Source: Natronohydrobacter sp. (GTDB taxonomy: Bacteria > Pseudomonadota > Alphaproteobacteria > Rhodobacterales > Rhodobacteraceae). Taken from it: a stretch of DNA of 41,568 bases. Every line of letters starts with the position of its first letter. Within the stretch, counting starts at the first letter, position 1. Under the pieces are notes generated by a model that saw only the letters and a program-made list of their open reading frames with translations, ran no database searches and was not told the origin of the DNA. The stretch lies in the NCBI GenBank assembly GCA_020832555.1, contig JAFIEM010000018.1:1-41568 (forward strand), given 5' to 3'. Below are positions 28,160 through 37,302 of this stretch, one piece after another. The position numbers and the translations under genes are program-made.

Positions 28160-29233
28160 TTAATGCGGAAAGACCCGCAGGCGTTCGGGATCAATCGCCA
28201 GAGGGATGCTGCTGTTCAGGGGCGCCGGGCGATCCGTGGGGCAGACAAGGCTCGCGCCTTCGCCGTTCAGCCCAAGATGCAGAAGGTAGCGATCCCCCTG
28301 AAACTGGCAGCGCAGTACCTGCGCCATCAGCGCGCCCTCGGGATCGGGGCGGATTGCAGTGCGCGGGATCAGGATGCGTGCGGGACCGTCGGGCACCTGA
28401 CCGGCAAGCGAGGGCAGGTTCAGGTGATCGCGCGCGCAGGTGAACCCGTGCGCGGCGCAAACCTTGCCGTCAACAAGCGCGCCGATATTGAGAAATTGCG
28501 CCACCTGCACGGAAGCCGGGCAGGCAAATATCTGCTCTGGCGTATCGATCTGGGCTATCTCGCCCCCCAGCATGACCGCCACACGATCAGCAATGGTGAA
28601 GGCTTCGGACTGATCATGGGTGACATAGATGGCCGAGAGGCCCAATTCGCGCAGCAAGGCCCCGATTTCCAGTGCCAGCCCTTCGCGCAATTCGCGGTCG
28701 AGATTCGAGAGCGGCTCATCAAACAGCACGAGCGGCGGTTCGGCGACGATTGCGCGCGCAAGCGCCACGCGCTGCTGCTGCCCGCCCGACAATGTGCCGG
28801 GGAAGCGCTCGGCCAGATGCGACAGGCCCACACGATCCAGCGCACGCCGGGCGCGAGTTTCGCGGTCGCTGCGTGCCAGTTTGCGCATCCGCAGGGGGAA
28901 TGCCACATTCTCCAGCACGCTCAGATGCGGCCAGATCGCGTAATCCTGAAACACCATGCCGATGCCGCGCGCCTCTGGAGGGGCGTTGAACGTGGCACCA
29001 TCCACCACGCGATGCCCTGCAATCTGCATCTGCCCGGAACTGGCGGACAGGAGACCGGCGGCGATCCGCAGAAGCGTGGTCTTGCCGCACCCTGACGGCC
29101 CCAGCAGGGCCACGACCTCGCCGGGGGCAAGATCAAGGTCGATATTGCGCAGAACCTGGGTGTCGCCGAAGGATTTGGCGATCTGGACTGCGTTCAGGGC
29201 GAAGGGGCGGTCACTTTGCAGATTTGTCATCAT
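28160..29233 (-). CDS. ABC importer ATP-binding protein (FbpC/PotA type)
   Basis: About 357 aa. VALLGPSGCGKTTLLRIAAG Walker A, LSGGQQQRVALARAI signature, PLVLFDEPLSNLD Walker B, and YVTHDQSEA switch His, then a C-terminal regulatory TOBE-like domain (about 240-357). First gene of the importer operon on the minus strand, followed by binding protein, permease and phosphoesterase. Start MMTNLQSDRPF at 29233 or one codon later; the Shine-Dalgarno is weak. Works with the two-domain permease. Confidence 0.9.
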   Translation of the reverse strand: MMTNLQSDRPFALNAVQIAKSFGDTQVLRNIDLDLAPGEVVALLGPSGCGKTTLLRIAAGLLSASSGQMQIAGHRVVDGATFNAPPEARGIGMVFQDYAIWPHLSVLENVAFPLRMRKLARSDRETRARRALDRVGLSHLAERFPGTLSGGQQQRVALARAIVAEPPLVLFDEPLSNLDRELREGLALEIGALLRELGLSAIYVTHDQSEAFTIADRVAVMLGGEIAQIDTPEQIFACPASVQVAQFLNIGALVDGKVCAAHGFTCARDHLNLPSLAGQVPDGPARILIPRTAIRPDPEGALMAQVLRCQFQGDRYLLHLGLNGEGASLVCPTDRPAPLNSSIPLAIDPERLRVFPH

Positions 29234-29528
29234 GAGCGCGGCGTAGCAGGGTTTTGTAACAGTTTTCTGACGGAAGCCGCATTTCACAGACGAGGGCCGC
29301 AGGGATTTACTTGGCTCAGCCCACCGCCGCCAGACAGCGGCAAGCCGGATACCGGGGCATACGCCATGCGACCGGGTGCTTCACCCGTCATCAGACTGGC
29401 CGAAATGCCTGAGAACAGGGCGTGGGATGATAAAACCTGCGTGCGCTCTACGTTCGGGCATGTTCCCGGCTGGATTCTGCGCTAGGTTAGCGCTGACACC
29501 TGTTCCGACCCCCAAAACGAGGCGCGAC
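29234..29528. promoter_or_regulatory. Divergent intergenic region between importer and RND operons
   Basis: About 295 nt without a gene. It contains a short perfect hairpin (CGGGTG, 3-nt loop, CACCCG at 29373-29387) and a 5-bp one at 29327-29342. I tried to fit TPP, cobalamin and glycine riboswitches on both strands and could not. Promoters for both operons must be here but none is unambiguous. Confidence 0.4.
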
Positions 29529-30755
29529 ATGTCATATTGGATGAAGCTCATTGCGATCTGTCTGGGTCTGACACTTGTCAGCGTGACGGGTTGGGCCATG
29601 TTTCTGCCCGCCTCGCACCCTGTGCTGGAACGGATGGGTCTGCTTGGCCCGATGCGGGCGGTCGGCCTGCCCATTCCACAGGCTGGGAATGGGTCAGCCG
29701 GTGGCGGCCCGCCCTTCCGGGGCGGCGGCGAGGTGCAGGTGATCGCGCAGGAAGTGGCCGAGGCCAGTTCGGGCAGTCGCCTGGTGTCCATCGGCACCGC
29801 CAGGGCGCAACGCAGTGTCACGCTCTCGTCAGAGGTGGCGGGCACGCTGAAATCGGTCGCTGTCCGGTCCGGTGATTGGGTTGAAGCGGGCAGTCTGGTC
29901 GCCGAACTGACCGACGAAGCCCAGCAGCTTGCCGTCGCGCGCGCTGCACTGGCGCTTCAGGACGCGCAGGCCCGCGCGGATCGTGTGGCGCAGTTGCGCA
30001 GCAGCGGCTCCGCGACGCAGGTGCAGATTGACGAAGCGGAGCTGGCGCTGAACCGCGCGACGCTGGATCTGCGGGATGCAGAGTTTGAATTGCGCCGCCG
30101 TGAGATCACGGCGCCTATCTCGGGGTGGATCGGACTGATCGCGCTGGAGCCGGGAAATCAGGTCACGACAAGCACGGAACTGGTTCGGCTGGATGACCGC
30201 AGCGCGCTATTGATCGATTTTCAGATCCCTGAGCGGCTGGTCGGTCTGATCAGCGTGGATGATGCACTACAGGCCAGTCCGCTGTCGCGACCGGGCGAAG
30301 TGATCACGGGCCGCATCAGCGCGATTGACGCGCGCGTGGATCAGGGCAACCGGTCGCTGCGGTTACAGGGTGAAATCGCGAATGAGGATGACCGTCTGCG
30401 CCCCGGCATGGCCTTTCGCGTGACGGTCGATCTGCCCGGTGAAATGCTGCCGCTGGTCGATCCGCTTGCGATTCAGTGGGATCGCAACGGCGCCTTTGTC
30501 TGGGCGCTGGATGCAGACAGCAAGGCGCAGCGCGTCCGTGTCGAGATCGTGCAACGCCGCGATGACACGGTGCTGGTACGCGCGGATCTGGAACCGGGCC
30601 GGGTGATTGTGGTCGAAGGCGTGCAGAACCTGCGCCCCGGTGCCGAAGTGGCACCGCGCGAAATCCGCCCTGCCCCGCAACCTGAGGAGCCCGAGCTTCT
30701 CAGCTTGCAGGCCAGCGACACGACGGAAGTCCCTGACACGACACCGGATATCTGA
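29529..30755 (+). CDS. RND efflux periplasmic adaptor (membrane fusion protein)
   Basis: 408 aa starting MSYWMKLIAICLGLTL, an N-terminal membrane anchor or signal, then a Pro/Gly-rich stretch. The lipoyl half-motifs (SSEVAGTLKSVAVRSGDWVE; ITAPISGWIGLIALEPGNQV) flank an alpha-helical hairpin (about 135-195). The beta-barrel and membrane-proximal domains follow. It links the inner-membrane RND pump to an outer-membrane channel. GAGG precedes the ATG. The RND gene starts 13 nt downstream, so one operon; no TolC-like gene is in the window. Confidence 0.9.
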   Translation: MSYWMKLIAICLGLTLVSVTGWAMFLPASHPVLERMGLLGPMRAVGLPIPQAGNGSAGGGPPFRGGGEVQVIAQEVAEASSGSRLVSIGTARAQRSVTLSSEVAGTLKSVAVRSGDWVEAGSLVAELTDEAQQLAVARAALALQDAQARADRVAQLRSSGSATQVQIDEAELALNRATLDLRDAEFELRRREITAPISGWIGLIALEPGNQVTTSTELVRLDDRSALLIDFQIPERLVGLISVDDALQASPLSRPGEVITGRISAIDARVDQGNRSLRLQGEIANEDDRLRPGMAFRVTVDLPGEMLPLVDPLAIQWDRNGAFVWALDADSKAQRVRVEIVQRRDDTVLVRADLEPGRVIVVEGVQNLRPGAEVAPREIRPAPQPEEPELLSLQASDTTEVPDTTPDI

Positions 30756-30768
30756 CGCGAGGATTGCC

Positions 30769-33700
30769 ATGACACCGCCGGAAAAGACCGCGCCAGAGAA
30801 CACCACGCCCGCAATGGACAGCGAAGCCGCGACAGAGTTGCGCGAGGTCGCGCGCTCCGGCATTGCGCTGTTCGTGCGCCGCCCGATCCTGGCCTTTGTG
30901 TTCAGTGCGCTGATCGTGATTGCCGGACTGGCGGGGCTGTTTGCGGTGGAAGTGCGCGAGCTGCCCGATGTCGACCGTCCGGTGATTACGGTGACGACAC
31001 AGTTCAGCGGCGCAGGCCCCGAGAGTATCGACCGAGAAGTGACCAGCCGCATCGAGGGGGCTGTCGGGCGGGTCGCGGGGGTGCAGAGCATTTCGTCGGA
31101 TTCGCGATTCGGACGCTCGCGTGTGGTCGCGGAATTCAGCGATTCCACCGATATTGATGTGGCGGCCACGGATATCCGCGATGCGATCGGGCGCATCCGC
31201 AATGCCCTGCCCGACGGCGTGCAGGAGCCGCGCATCATCAAGGCGGATTCGGATTCCGATGCGGTCATGCGGATCAGTGTGACCTCGGCGGCCCGCTCGG
31301 TGCAGGATCTGACGCAACTGGTCGAAGCTCTGGTCGAGGATCGCCTGATCTCGGCCCCCGGTGTCGCCGATCTTCAGGTCTTCGGGGCGCGAGAGGCGAT
31401 TTTCCGCGTCGATATCGACATGCTGGAACTGGCCGCGCGCGGGTTGAGCCTTGCGGATCTCCGTGCGGCGCTGCGCAATGTCTCTTTCGACGTGCCTGCG
31501 GGCGCGCTTTCCAATGAGCGCCAGAGCATTCAGGTCCGCACCACGGCCAGCGTTCAGACGCCGCAGGCATTTGAGGCGCTGGTGTTGCGCGATGACGTGC
31601 GGCTTGGCGATGTGGCAGTTGTCACTCTTGGGCCTGCGCCCGGCGAGACCATTCTGCGCGCCAATGGCGAAACGGGTATCGGTCTGGGGATCATCCGGCA
31701 GGCACAGAGCAACACGCTGGAAATCTCGCGCAATGTCCATGCCATTGTGGACGAGTTGCAGGAGATCATGCCTGCGGATGTGCGCATCTTCGTCACCTCG
31801 GATGAGGCAACATTTGTCGGTGGCGCGATTGTCGAGGTGATGAAGACCCTGACCATCGCGTTGTTGATCGTGATTGCCACGATCTATCTGTTTCTGCGCG
31901 ATGCGCGGGCCACCTTCATCCCGGCCGTGACCCTGCCTGTGGCGCTGATCGGGACTGTGGCCGCGATCTATCTGGTGGGGTTCTCGGTCAATATCCTGAC
32001 CCTGCTGGCGCTGGTTCTGGCGACAGGGATGGTGGTCGATGATGCTATCGTAGTGCTGGAAAACATCGTGCGGCGACGGGCACAGGGGCTGGGACCGCGC
32101 GCTGCAGCCGTGCTGGGAACGCGGCAGGTGTTTTTCGCGGTGGTGACAACAACCGCGACGCTGGCGGCGGTTTTCGTGCCGCTGTCCTTCCTGCCCGGAC
32201 AGGCAGGCGGGCTGTTTCGCGAGTTCGGCTTTACGCTCGCCATGTCGGTGCTGCTGTCATCGGCCGTGGCGCTGACGCTGTGCCCGGTGCTGGCCAGCCG
32301 GTTGTTGCGCGATGCAGACAGCCCCGCCCGCGAAGGCCCGGTCGCCCGGTTCGGCACATCGCTGGCCGGGATCTATGCCCGCAGCCTGGACCGCGCGCTG
32401 AATCAGCCTTTCGCGGTGATTGCGGCCGCGCTACTCTTTGCGGCCTCGGGGTGGTTCGCAGCCCAGAGCATTCCGCAGGAACTGACCCCGCCCGAGGATC
32501 GCGGCGTCGCTTTGCTGAGCGTTTCAGCGCCGCAAGGGGTATCAATCGAATACACAGATGCGAAGGTCCGCGAGATCGAACAGATCATTGCCCCGCTGCG
32601 GGCCTCGGGCGAGGTGACGAATCTGTTCTCGATCATCGGGTTGGGTGGCGGGGACAACCGCGCCTTCATGGTGATGACGCTGGCCGACTGGGACCAGCGC
32701 GACCGCAGCCAGCAGGACATCGTGGGCCAGATCAACGCGGGACTGCGCAATGTGATCGGCGTGCGGGCCTTTGCGATCCAGCCCAATTCGCTGCGAATCC
32801 GCGGTGCGGGTCAGGGCCTGCGCTTTGCGGTTCTGGGCAGCAATTACGATGATCTGGCGGATAATGCCCAATTGCTGGTCGACCGCATGAATGATGACCC
32901 GCGTTTCGGGCAGGTGCGGCTTGATTTCGAGACGACACAGCCACAGCTTTCCATCGAGGTGGACCGGGAGCGCGCCTCTGATCTGGGGGTGAATCTAGAC
33001 GGGCTGGGCGAGGCGCTGCAAGCGATGCTGGATGGCAGCAGCGTCGGTAGTGTCTTTATCGATGATCGCAGTTTCGACATCCAGATGCTGTCGACCCGGA
33101 CCCCGGTGCGCGACCCCGGTGATCTGGAGCAGAGTTTCATCCGCACGCAGTCGGGGCAGATCCTGCCGATTTCAAGCTTCATCAGCCTGCAGGAACGCGC
33201 AACCGCGCCACAACTGAACCGTGAAGCACAGCAACGCGCTGTGCAGGTCACGGCCAGCCTTGCGCCGGGCTTTCCGCTTGGCACGGCTCTGGCCGAGGCC
33301 GAGCGGCTTGCCGCCGAGATCCTGCCTGCAAATGAACGCCTGTTGCCGCTTTCAGAAGCGGCGACGCTGGACGAGACATCGGGCGGGATCGTGCTGGTTT
33401 TCGGCTTCGCGATATTGATCGTGTTTCTTGTGCTGGCCGCGCAATTCGAGAGTTTCATCTCGGCGGTGGTGGTCATGGTGACAGTTCCGCTGGGGCTGGC
33501 CTGCGCAGCCTTTGCCCTGCTTTTCACTGGCGTCAGTCTGAATGTCTATTCCCAGATCGGTCTGGTGCTGCTGGTCGGCATCATGGCCAAGAACGGCATC
33601 CTGATCGTCGAATTCGCCAACCAGTTGCGCGATGAGGGCGCGAATCTGCGCGATGCGATCCTGAACGCCTCGACCATCCGTCTGCGCCCGGTGATGATGA

Positions 33701-33939
33701 CCATGACCTCGACCGTGCTGGGCGGCGTGCCGCTGGTTCTGTCCACCGGTCCCGGTGCTGAAGCGCGAGAGGCATTGGGATGGGTGGTCGTTGGCGGGCT
33801 TGGGCTTGCGACGCTTGCGACGCTCTATCTGACCCCGGTGGCCTATCTGTTGCTGGCACGTTTCAGCAAACCCCGCGCCGAAGGACAGCGGTATCTGGAG
33901 ATGGAACTGGCCAAGGCGGCTGGAAACAAGGCGGTTTAG
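30769..33939 (+). CDS. RND-family multidrug efflux pump, inner-membrane subunit (HAE1 type)
   Basis: 1056 aa, about 12 membrane helices and two large periplasmic loops. The proton-relay residues are in place: GMVVDDAIVVLENI (the Asp pair of TM4) and MAKNGILIVEFANQ (Lys of TM10). Other AcrB-type blocks are PVITVTTQFSGAGPESIDRE near the start and NGILIVEFANQLRDEG near the end. It exports drugs or other amphiphiles using the proton gradient. ATG 30769 (MTPPEKTAPE) with GAGG chosen; the longer frame overlaps the adaptor gene. Convergent with the CDF gene, 39 nt apart. Confidence 0.93.
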   Translation: MTPPEKTAPENTTPAMDSEAATELREVARSGIALFVRRPILAFVFSALIVIAGLAGLFAVEVRELPDVDRPVITVTTQFSGAGPESIDREVTSRIEGAVGRVAGVQSISSDSRFGRSRVVAEFSDSTDIDVAATDIRDAIGRIRNALPDGVQEPRIIKADSDSDAVMRISVTSAARSVQDLTQLVEALVEDRLISAPGVADLQVFGAREAIFRVDIDMLELAARGLSLADLRAALRNVSFDVPAGALSNERQSIQVRTTASVQTPQAFEALVLRDDVRLGDVAVVTLGPAPGETILRANGETGIGLGIIRQAQSNTLEISRNVHAIVDELQEIMPADVRIFVTSDEATFVGGAIVEVMKTLTIALLIVIATIYLFLRDARATFIPAVTLPVALIGTVAAIYLVGFSVNILTLLALVLATGMVVDDAIVVLENIVRRRAQGLGPRAAAVLGTRQVFFAVVTTTATLAAVFVPLSFLPGQAGGLFREFGFTLAMSVLLSSAVALTLCPVLASRLLRDADSPAREGPVARFGTSLAGIYARSLDRALNQPFAVIAAALLFAASGWFAAQSIPQELTPPEDRGVALLSVSAPQGVSIEYTDAKVREIEQIIAPLRASGEVTNLFSIIGLGGGDNRAFMVMTLADWDQRDRSQQDIVGQINAGLRNVIGVRAFAIQPNSLRIRGAGQGLRFAVLGSNYDDLADNAQLLVDRMNDDPRFGQVRLDFETTQPQLSIEVDRERASDLGVNLDGLGEALQAMLDGSSVGSVFIDDRSFDIQMLSTRTPVRDPGDLEQSFIRTQSGQILPISSFISLQERATAPQLNREAQQRAVQVTASLAPGFPLGTALAEAERLAAEILPANERLLPLSEAATLDETSGGIVLVFGFAILIVFLVLAAQFESFISAVVVMVTVPLGLACAAFALLFTGVSLNVYSQIGLVLLVGIMAKNGILIVEFANQLRDEGANLRDAILNASTIRLRPVMMTMTSTVLGGVPLVLSTGPGAEAREALGWVVVGGLGLATLATLYLTPVAYLLLARFSKPRAEGQRYLEMELAKAAGNKAV

Positions 33940-33978
33940 CGGTCGCGCAAAAGCCGGTCAGCACGCTTGCATCTTGCC

Positions 33979-34920
33979 TTATGCCTGCATGGCAAGGGGA
34001 CACGACGCGGGTATGGGACGAAGATCGGCGCAGATTTCCACTTCGCCGAGAACTGCTGTGACAGCGCGTTCGACATGATGCTGCACTCTGGCCAGGTCCT
34101 GCAGGCTTTCAACCGCGACCTCGGCTTTCAGGTCGACGACATGATTCTCCGGCAGGCGGCGGATGCGCAGTTTCGCGACAGTCACGATTTCCGGGCTTGC
34201 CTCTATCGCCTCCAGAACGGCCAGCGACAGCTTGGGGTCGATCCGGTCCAGAAGCATGCCCAGCGCGCGCCGCCCCACAGTGAACGAGGTATAGCTGAGC
34301 AGAGCCGCAACGCCGATCGCCGCCAGAGTATCCGCTACGGGCAGACCAAACCACGCACCGAGCAGACCCAGCGTGACCAGAACCGTGCCCAGCGAATCGG
34401 TCAGGAAATGCGCGGCATTGGCTTCCAGCGCCATACTGCCCGTGGCGCGGGCGGCGCGTTTGACGATCAGGTGCCGGATGAAATCGGTGATCGCGGCGAG
34501 GGCAGCCGCCCCCAGATACCACGCCTCGATCTGCATCGGCGCTGTGCCATGCACCAGCTTGAGCCCGGCCAGATGCCAGATACAGACCGCTATGACGGCC
34601 AGAAGCAGGGCCTCGGCAAGTGCGGCGAAGGCTTCCAGCTTCTCGCGCCCGCAAGTCCAGCTGGGGTCCGAGCCACGATCCGACAGGTTGACCACAATCA
34701 CCGTGACGCCGGTCACGATAATGTCGATCAGCCCCTGCAACGCATCCGCGACCAGCGCCAGCGAGCCGGACAGGACACCGACAATCAGCTTGCCGATCGT
34801 CAGCACGATGGTCGTGATCAGCGACCCAATGGCCACCATCAGCTTGTAGCCATTCCGGCCCATGCCAAGCCAGGTGCCAAGCCCGCGTGGAAGTCTGGGG
34901 TTTGCGCTGAAATCGGTCAT
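33979..34920 (-). CDS. CDF-family cation transporter with altered metal site
   Basis: 313 aa, about six hydrophobic segments and a C-terminal cytoplasmic domain (about 215-313). Family layout is clear (SLALVADALQGLIDIIVTG and ANAAHFLTDSLGTVLV), but the first metal motif, usually HSxxD, reads QGLID (Gln62 in place of His). The usual GH in the following loop is CGREK. The second motif keeps His and Asp. So metal preference or activity may differ from standard Zn/Fe/Mn exporters. Last gene of the metal operon, 63 nt after the MgtC gene. Confidence 0.85.
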   Translation of the reverse strand: MTDFSANPRLPRGLGTWLGMGRNGYKLMVAIGSLITTIVLTIGKLIVGVLSGSLALVADALQGLIDIIVTGVTVIVVNLSDRGSDPSWTCGREKLEAFAALAEALLLAVIAVCIWHLAGLKLVHGTAPMQIEAWYLGAAALAAITDFIRHLIVKRAARATGSMALEANAAHFLTDSLGTVLVTLGLLGAWFGLPVADTLAAIGVAALLSYTSFTVGRRALGMLLDRIDPKLSLAVLEAIEASPEIVTVAKLRIRRLPENHVVDLKAEVAVESLQDLARVQHHVERAVTAVLGEVEICADLRPIPASCPLAMQA

Positions 34921-34983
34921 CGTGCCTCCAGGTTGAAGGCAGGCGCTAGCACCGGAATCGGGCGAAAATTGGAAGGGAATCTG

Positions 34984-35691
34984 TTACGCGAAGCCGGTTT
35001 CGCGGATCGTCCAGCGCGCAGCGGTGACAGCAGGCTCCAGGCTCAGGCGCCCGACGATCTGTTCCAGTGCCGAATCCGAAGTGGTGTCGGCATTGACCTC
35101 GGCGGTCACTTCGACGCGGTCTGTATCTTCGATATTCTCGGATTCCAGCCCGGTCAGATGCAATCCGTTCTCGGCAAAGCCCTGCAGCATCAGCGCACGG
35201 ACATGGGCTTCATGTGCCCCTTTGCAGACAATCTCGACCGCATAGTAGCGCGTCAGTTCCGTGGTCTGGATCGGCTGACGGTCGAGCACGCGCGCGAGCG
35301 GGCGCAGGCCCAGATTGACAAAGACCACCGCCCCTGTGACCGAAGCTGCGAGCATGAATTCCCCCGCGCCCGCCAGCATCCCGATGGCGGCGGCACACCA
35401 GAGCGTCGCGGCGGTGTTCAGCCCGCGCACATTGAAGCCCTCGCGAAAGATGATGCCCGCGCCCAGAAAGCCGATACCGGAGACGATCTGCGCCGAAACG
35501 CGGGTGGGGCTGATTTCCTCTGGAAAGGCCGCCGAAAACAGCACGAAACTGGCCGCACCAAGAGCAACCAGCGTGTTGGTGCGCAGCCCTGCAAGGCGCT
35601 GACGCCATTGGCGCTCCATGCCGATAATCGCGCCGAAGAGCAGCGCTGCGGCAAGGTTGAGAATAGGCTGGAACGGGATCAGGTCGGGCAT
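34984..35691 (-). CDS. MgtC/SapB-family membrane protein
   Basis: 235 aa. Blocks of the MgtC family: GAIIGMERQWRQRLAGLRTN, QIVSGIGFLGAGIIFREG, and VRGLNTAATLWCAAAIGMLA, in about five hydrophobic segments, then an ACT-like cytoplasmic C-terminal domain (about 150-235). MgtC proteins support growth at low Mg2+ and modulate the F-ATPase rather than carry Mg2+ themselves in the studied cases. ATG 35691 chosen (AAGGA upstream); a longer frame overlaps the CDF gene. Its place between MgtE and CDF genes supports a Mg2+ role. Confidence 0.9.
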   Translation of the reverse strand: MPDLIPFQPILNLAAALLFGAIIGMERQWRQRLAGLRTNTLVALGAASFVLFSAAFPEEISPTRVSAQIVSGIGFLGAGIIFREGFNVRGLNTAATLWCAAAIGMLAGAGEFMLAASVTGAVVFVNLGLRPLARVLDRQPIQTTELTRYYAVEIVCKGAHEAHVRALMLQGFAENGLHLTGLESENIEDTDRVEVTAEVNADTTSDSALEQIVGRLSLEPAVTAARWTIRETGFA

Positions 35692-35740
35692 GATATGTCC
35701 TTCACGGTGCAAGGCGTCATGACAAGCGAATGTGACAGGC

Positions 35741-36886
35741 TTACGACGCGGGTGCCCAGAGCAGGCGGATCTCGGACAGGTCGCTATGTGCCTGTTGCAG
35801 GCGGAAGGCGACACGGGTCTGCGCGCCCGCGACCGGCACTTCTCGCAACTCCACCACGGCGATGACGCCCTCATCGCGGTAATCGAGGCTCAAATGCCGG
35901 ATCGCCCCCAGCGGCACGATCCCCTCCAGACAGTCGCGGACCACCTGGGCCAGTTCGGGGCGCAGCGCCGATTCGTGGGCGGCGGGGCCATCGGCATGGC
36001 CGTCAGGTTCGGGATGGATGATGATCTCGCTCACATCGGGCAGCGTGGCCAGCACCTGCGCGCGCGCAGCTTCGGTCAGGCGATGGGCTTCCGAGAGCGT
36101 CATTGCAGGGTCGAGCGCGATATGAACATCTGCCTGAATGGCCCCGCCCATATGGCGCAGTCGCAGATCATGCGCGTCACGTACACCGGGGGTTGCCATC
36201 AGTGCATCTGTGATGCGGGTCGCGGTTTCCTCGGAGGGCGCAGTATCGACCAGTTCGCGGATCGCCGGGCGGCCATAGACCCATGCCACACGCCCCAGCA
36301 TCAGCGCGATGATCGCAGCCCCCAGCGCATCGGCCCAAGGCGCACCCAGCATAGCGGCCCCGATCCCCGCAAGCGCCACGACCGAGGTCGCGGCATCCGA
36401 GCGGTGATGCCAGGCATTGGCGGCCATCATCTCCGAGCCGGTGCGCTTCGCGACGGCTTTCGTATAATGATAAAGCCCCTCTTTCAGCGCAATCGACAGC
36501 GCGGCAACCCAGAGCGCCAGCGCGCCCGGTGCCATCTGGGGCGGGTCCAGAAACCGCAGGCCCGCATCAATCAGGATACCCCCTGCCGCGAGTGCCAGCA
36601 TCACGGCGATGGCCAGGGTGGCCAGCGTTTCAAACCGGCCATGACCGAAAGGATGATCAGAGTCAGGCGGGCGATGCGAATGTCCCAGCGCCCAGATCAC
36701 GGCGGCGTCCGAGGCAAGATCGGACAGTGAATGCACACCATCCGCGACCAGTGCCTGACTCTGCGCCAGCAGCCCCGCCACGATCTTGGCTGCGGCGAGG
36801 GGTGTATTCAGCAAGACGCCCGCCCATGCGGCGCGGCGCTTGTCGCGCAATCCCTCTGCGTCAGAGATGAACCCGGAATCCGTCAT
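35741..36886 (-). CDS. CDF-family cation efflux protein
   Basis: 381 aa with six membrane segments in the first 210 residues and a cytoplasmic dimerisation domain, plus a C-terminal extension longer than usual. Canonical metal motifs are intact: VHSLSDLASD (His52, Asp56, Asp60), DHPFGHGRFE, and WHHRSDAATS. Exports divalent cations (Zn, Mn, Fe or Co) against protons. It starts 12 nt after the MgtE_N-like gene in the metal operon, and the MgtC gene follows after 49 nt. Confidence 0.92.
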   Translation of the reverse strand: MTDSGFISDAEGLRDKRRAAWAGVLLNTPLAAAKIVAGLLAQSQALVADGVHSLSDLASDAAVIWALGHSHRPPDSDHPFGHGRFETLATLAIAVMLALAAGGILIDAGLRFLDPPQMAPGALALWVAALSIALKEGLYHYTKAVAKRTGSEMMAANAWHHRSDAATSVVALAGIGAAMLGAPWADALGAAIIALMLGRVAWVYGRPAIRELVDTAPSEETATRITDALMATPGVRDAHDLRLRHMGGAIQADVHIALDPAMTLSEAHRLTEAARAQVLATLPDVSEIIIHPEPDGHADGPAAHESALRPELAQVVRDCLEGIVPLGAIRHLSLDYRDEGVIAVVELREVPVAGAQTRVAFRLQQAHSDLSEIRLLWAPAS

Positions 36887-36898
36887 GGTGACACTCTT

Positions 36899-37243
36899 CT
36901 ACAGGCGACCCAGTGGCGTTATCTGGCTGCTATTGTGCCGCGCCTTGCAATCCTTTCGCAAGATCGGGACAGCACAGACCCATTCGGCGCAGTCATGCAC
37001 CAGACGCGCGTGATTGTCACGGTCCAGACGTGCGACAACGGCGATCTGTGCCGCAGCGGGAAGAAGGGCGAGGCAGCGCGCGGCCTCTTCGCTGGGAAGT
37101 TTTGCCAGCGCCTGCGCAATCTCGTCGGGCGGATGGCGCAGGATTTCGGGACGGCCCGGTTTCATGCTGTCACCATAGAGGAAGGCCCGCAGATGCGCCG
37201 CTGATACGCGCGTGGTGCGGAAGGTCGGGGATTGAAGGCCCAT
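36899..37243 (-). CDS. Stand-alone MgtE N-domain-like protein
   Basis: 114 aa from ATG 37243 with AAGGAG. The centre (about 38-75) reads HPPDEIAQALAKLPSEEAAR and LPAAAQIAVVARLD, the helical repeat pattern of the MgtE_N domain. That domain normally forms the N-terminus of MgtE and moves with cytoplasmic Mg2+ level. Here it follows a separate mgtE gene whose product lacks this domain. So sensing and transport parts appear split into two genes. Function is inferred from the domain and position. The C-terminal 30 residues are not recognised. Confidence 0.65.
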   Translation of the reverse strand: MGLQSPTFRTTRVSAAHLRAFLYGDSMKPGRPEILRHPPDEIAQALAKLPSEEAARCLALLPAAAQIAVVARLDRDNHARLVHDCAEWVCAVPILRKDCKARHNSSQITPLGRL

Positions 37244-37262
37244 GACAGTCTCCTTTTCGGAC

Positions 37263-37294
37263 AAGCCCCCGCCCGATGATCAGGACGAGGGCTT
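37263..37294 (-). terminator. Intercistronic hairpin between mgtE and the MgtE_N-like gene
   Basis: On the minus-strand RNA an 8-bp stem (37294-37287 with 37270-37263, one G-U pair) lies directly after the mgtE stop and about 20 nt before the next ATG. There is no U-run, so it may be an mRNA 3'-end stabiliser or attenuator rather than a true terminator. Confidence 0.3.
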
Positions 37295-37302
37295 TCGCGT
37301 GG

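Noticed and set aside
29234..29528. TPP, cobalamin or glycine riboswitch upstream of the importer or RND operons
   Set aside because: Conserved core sequences of these classes could not be placed on either strand.
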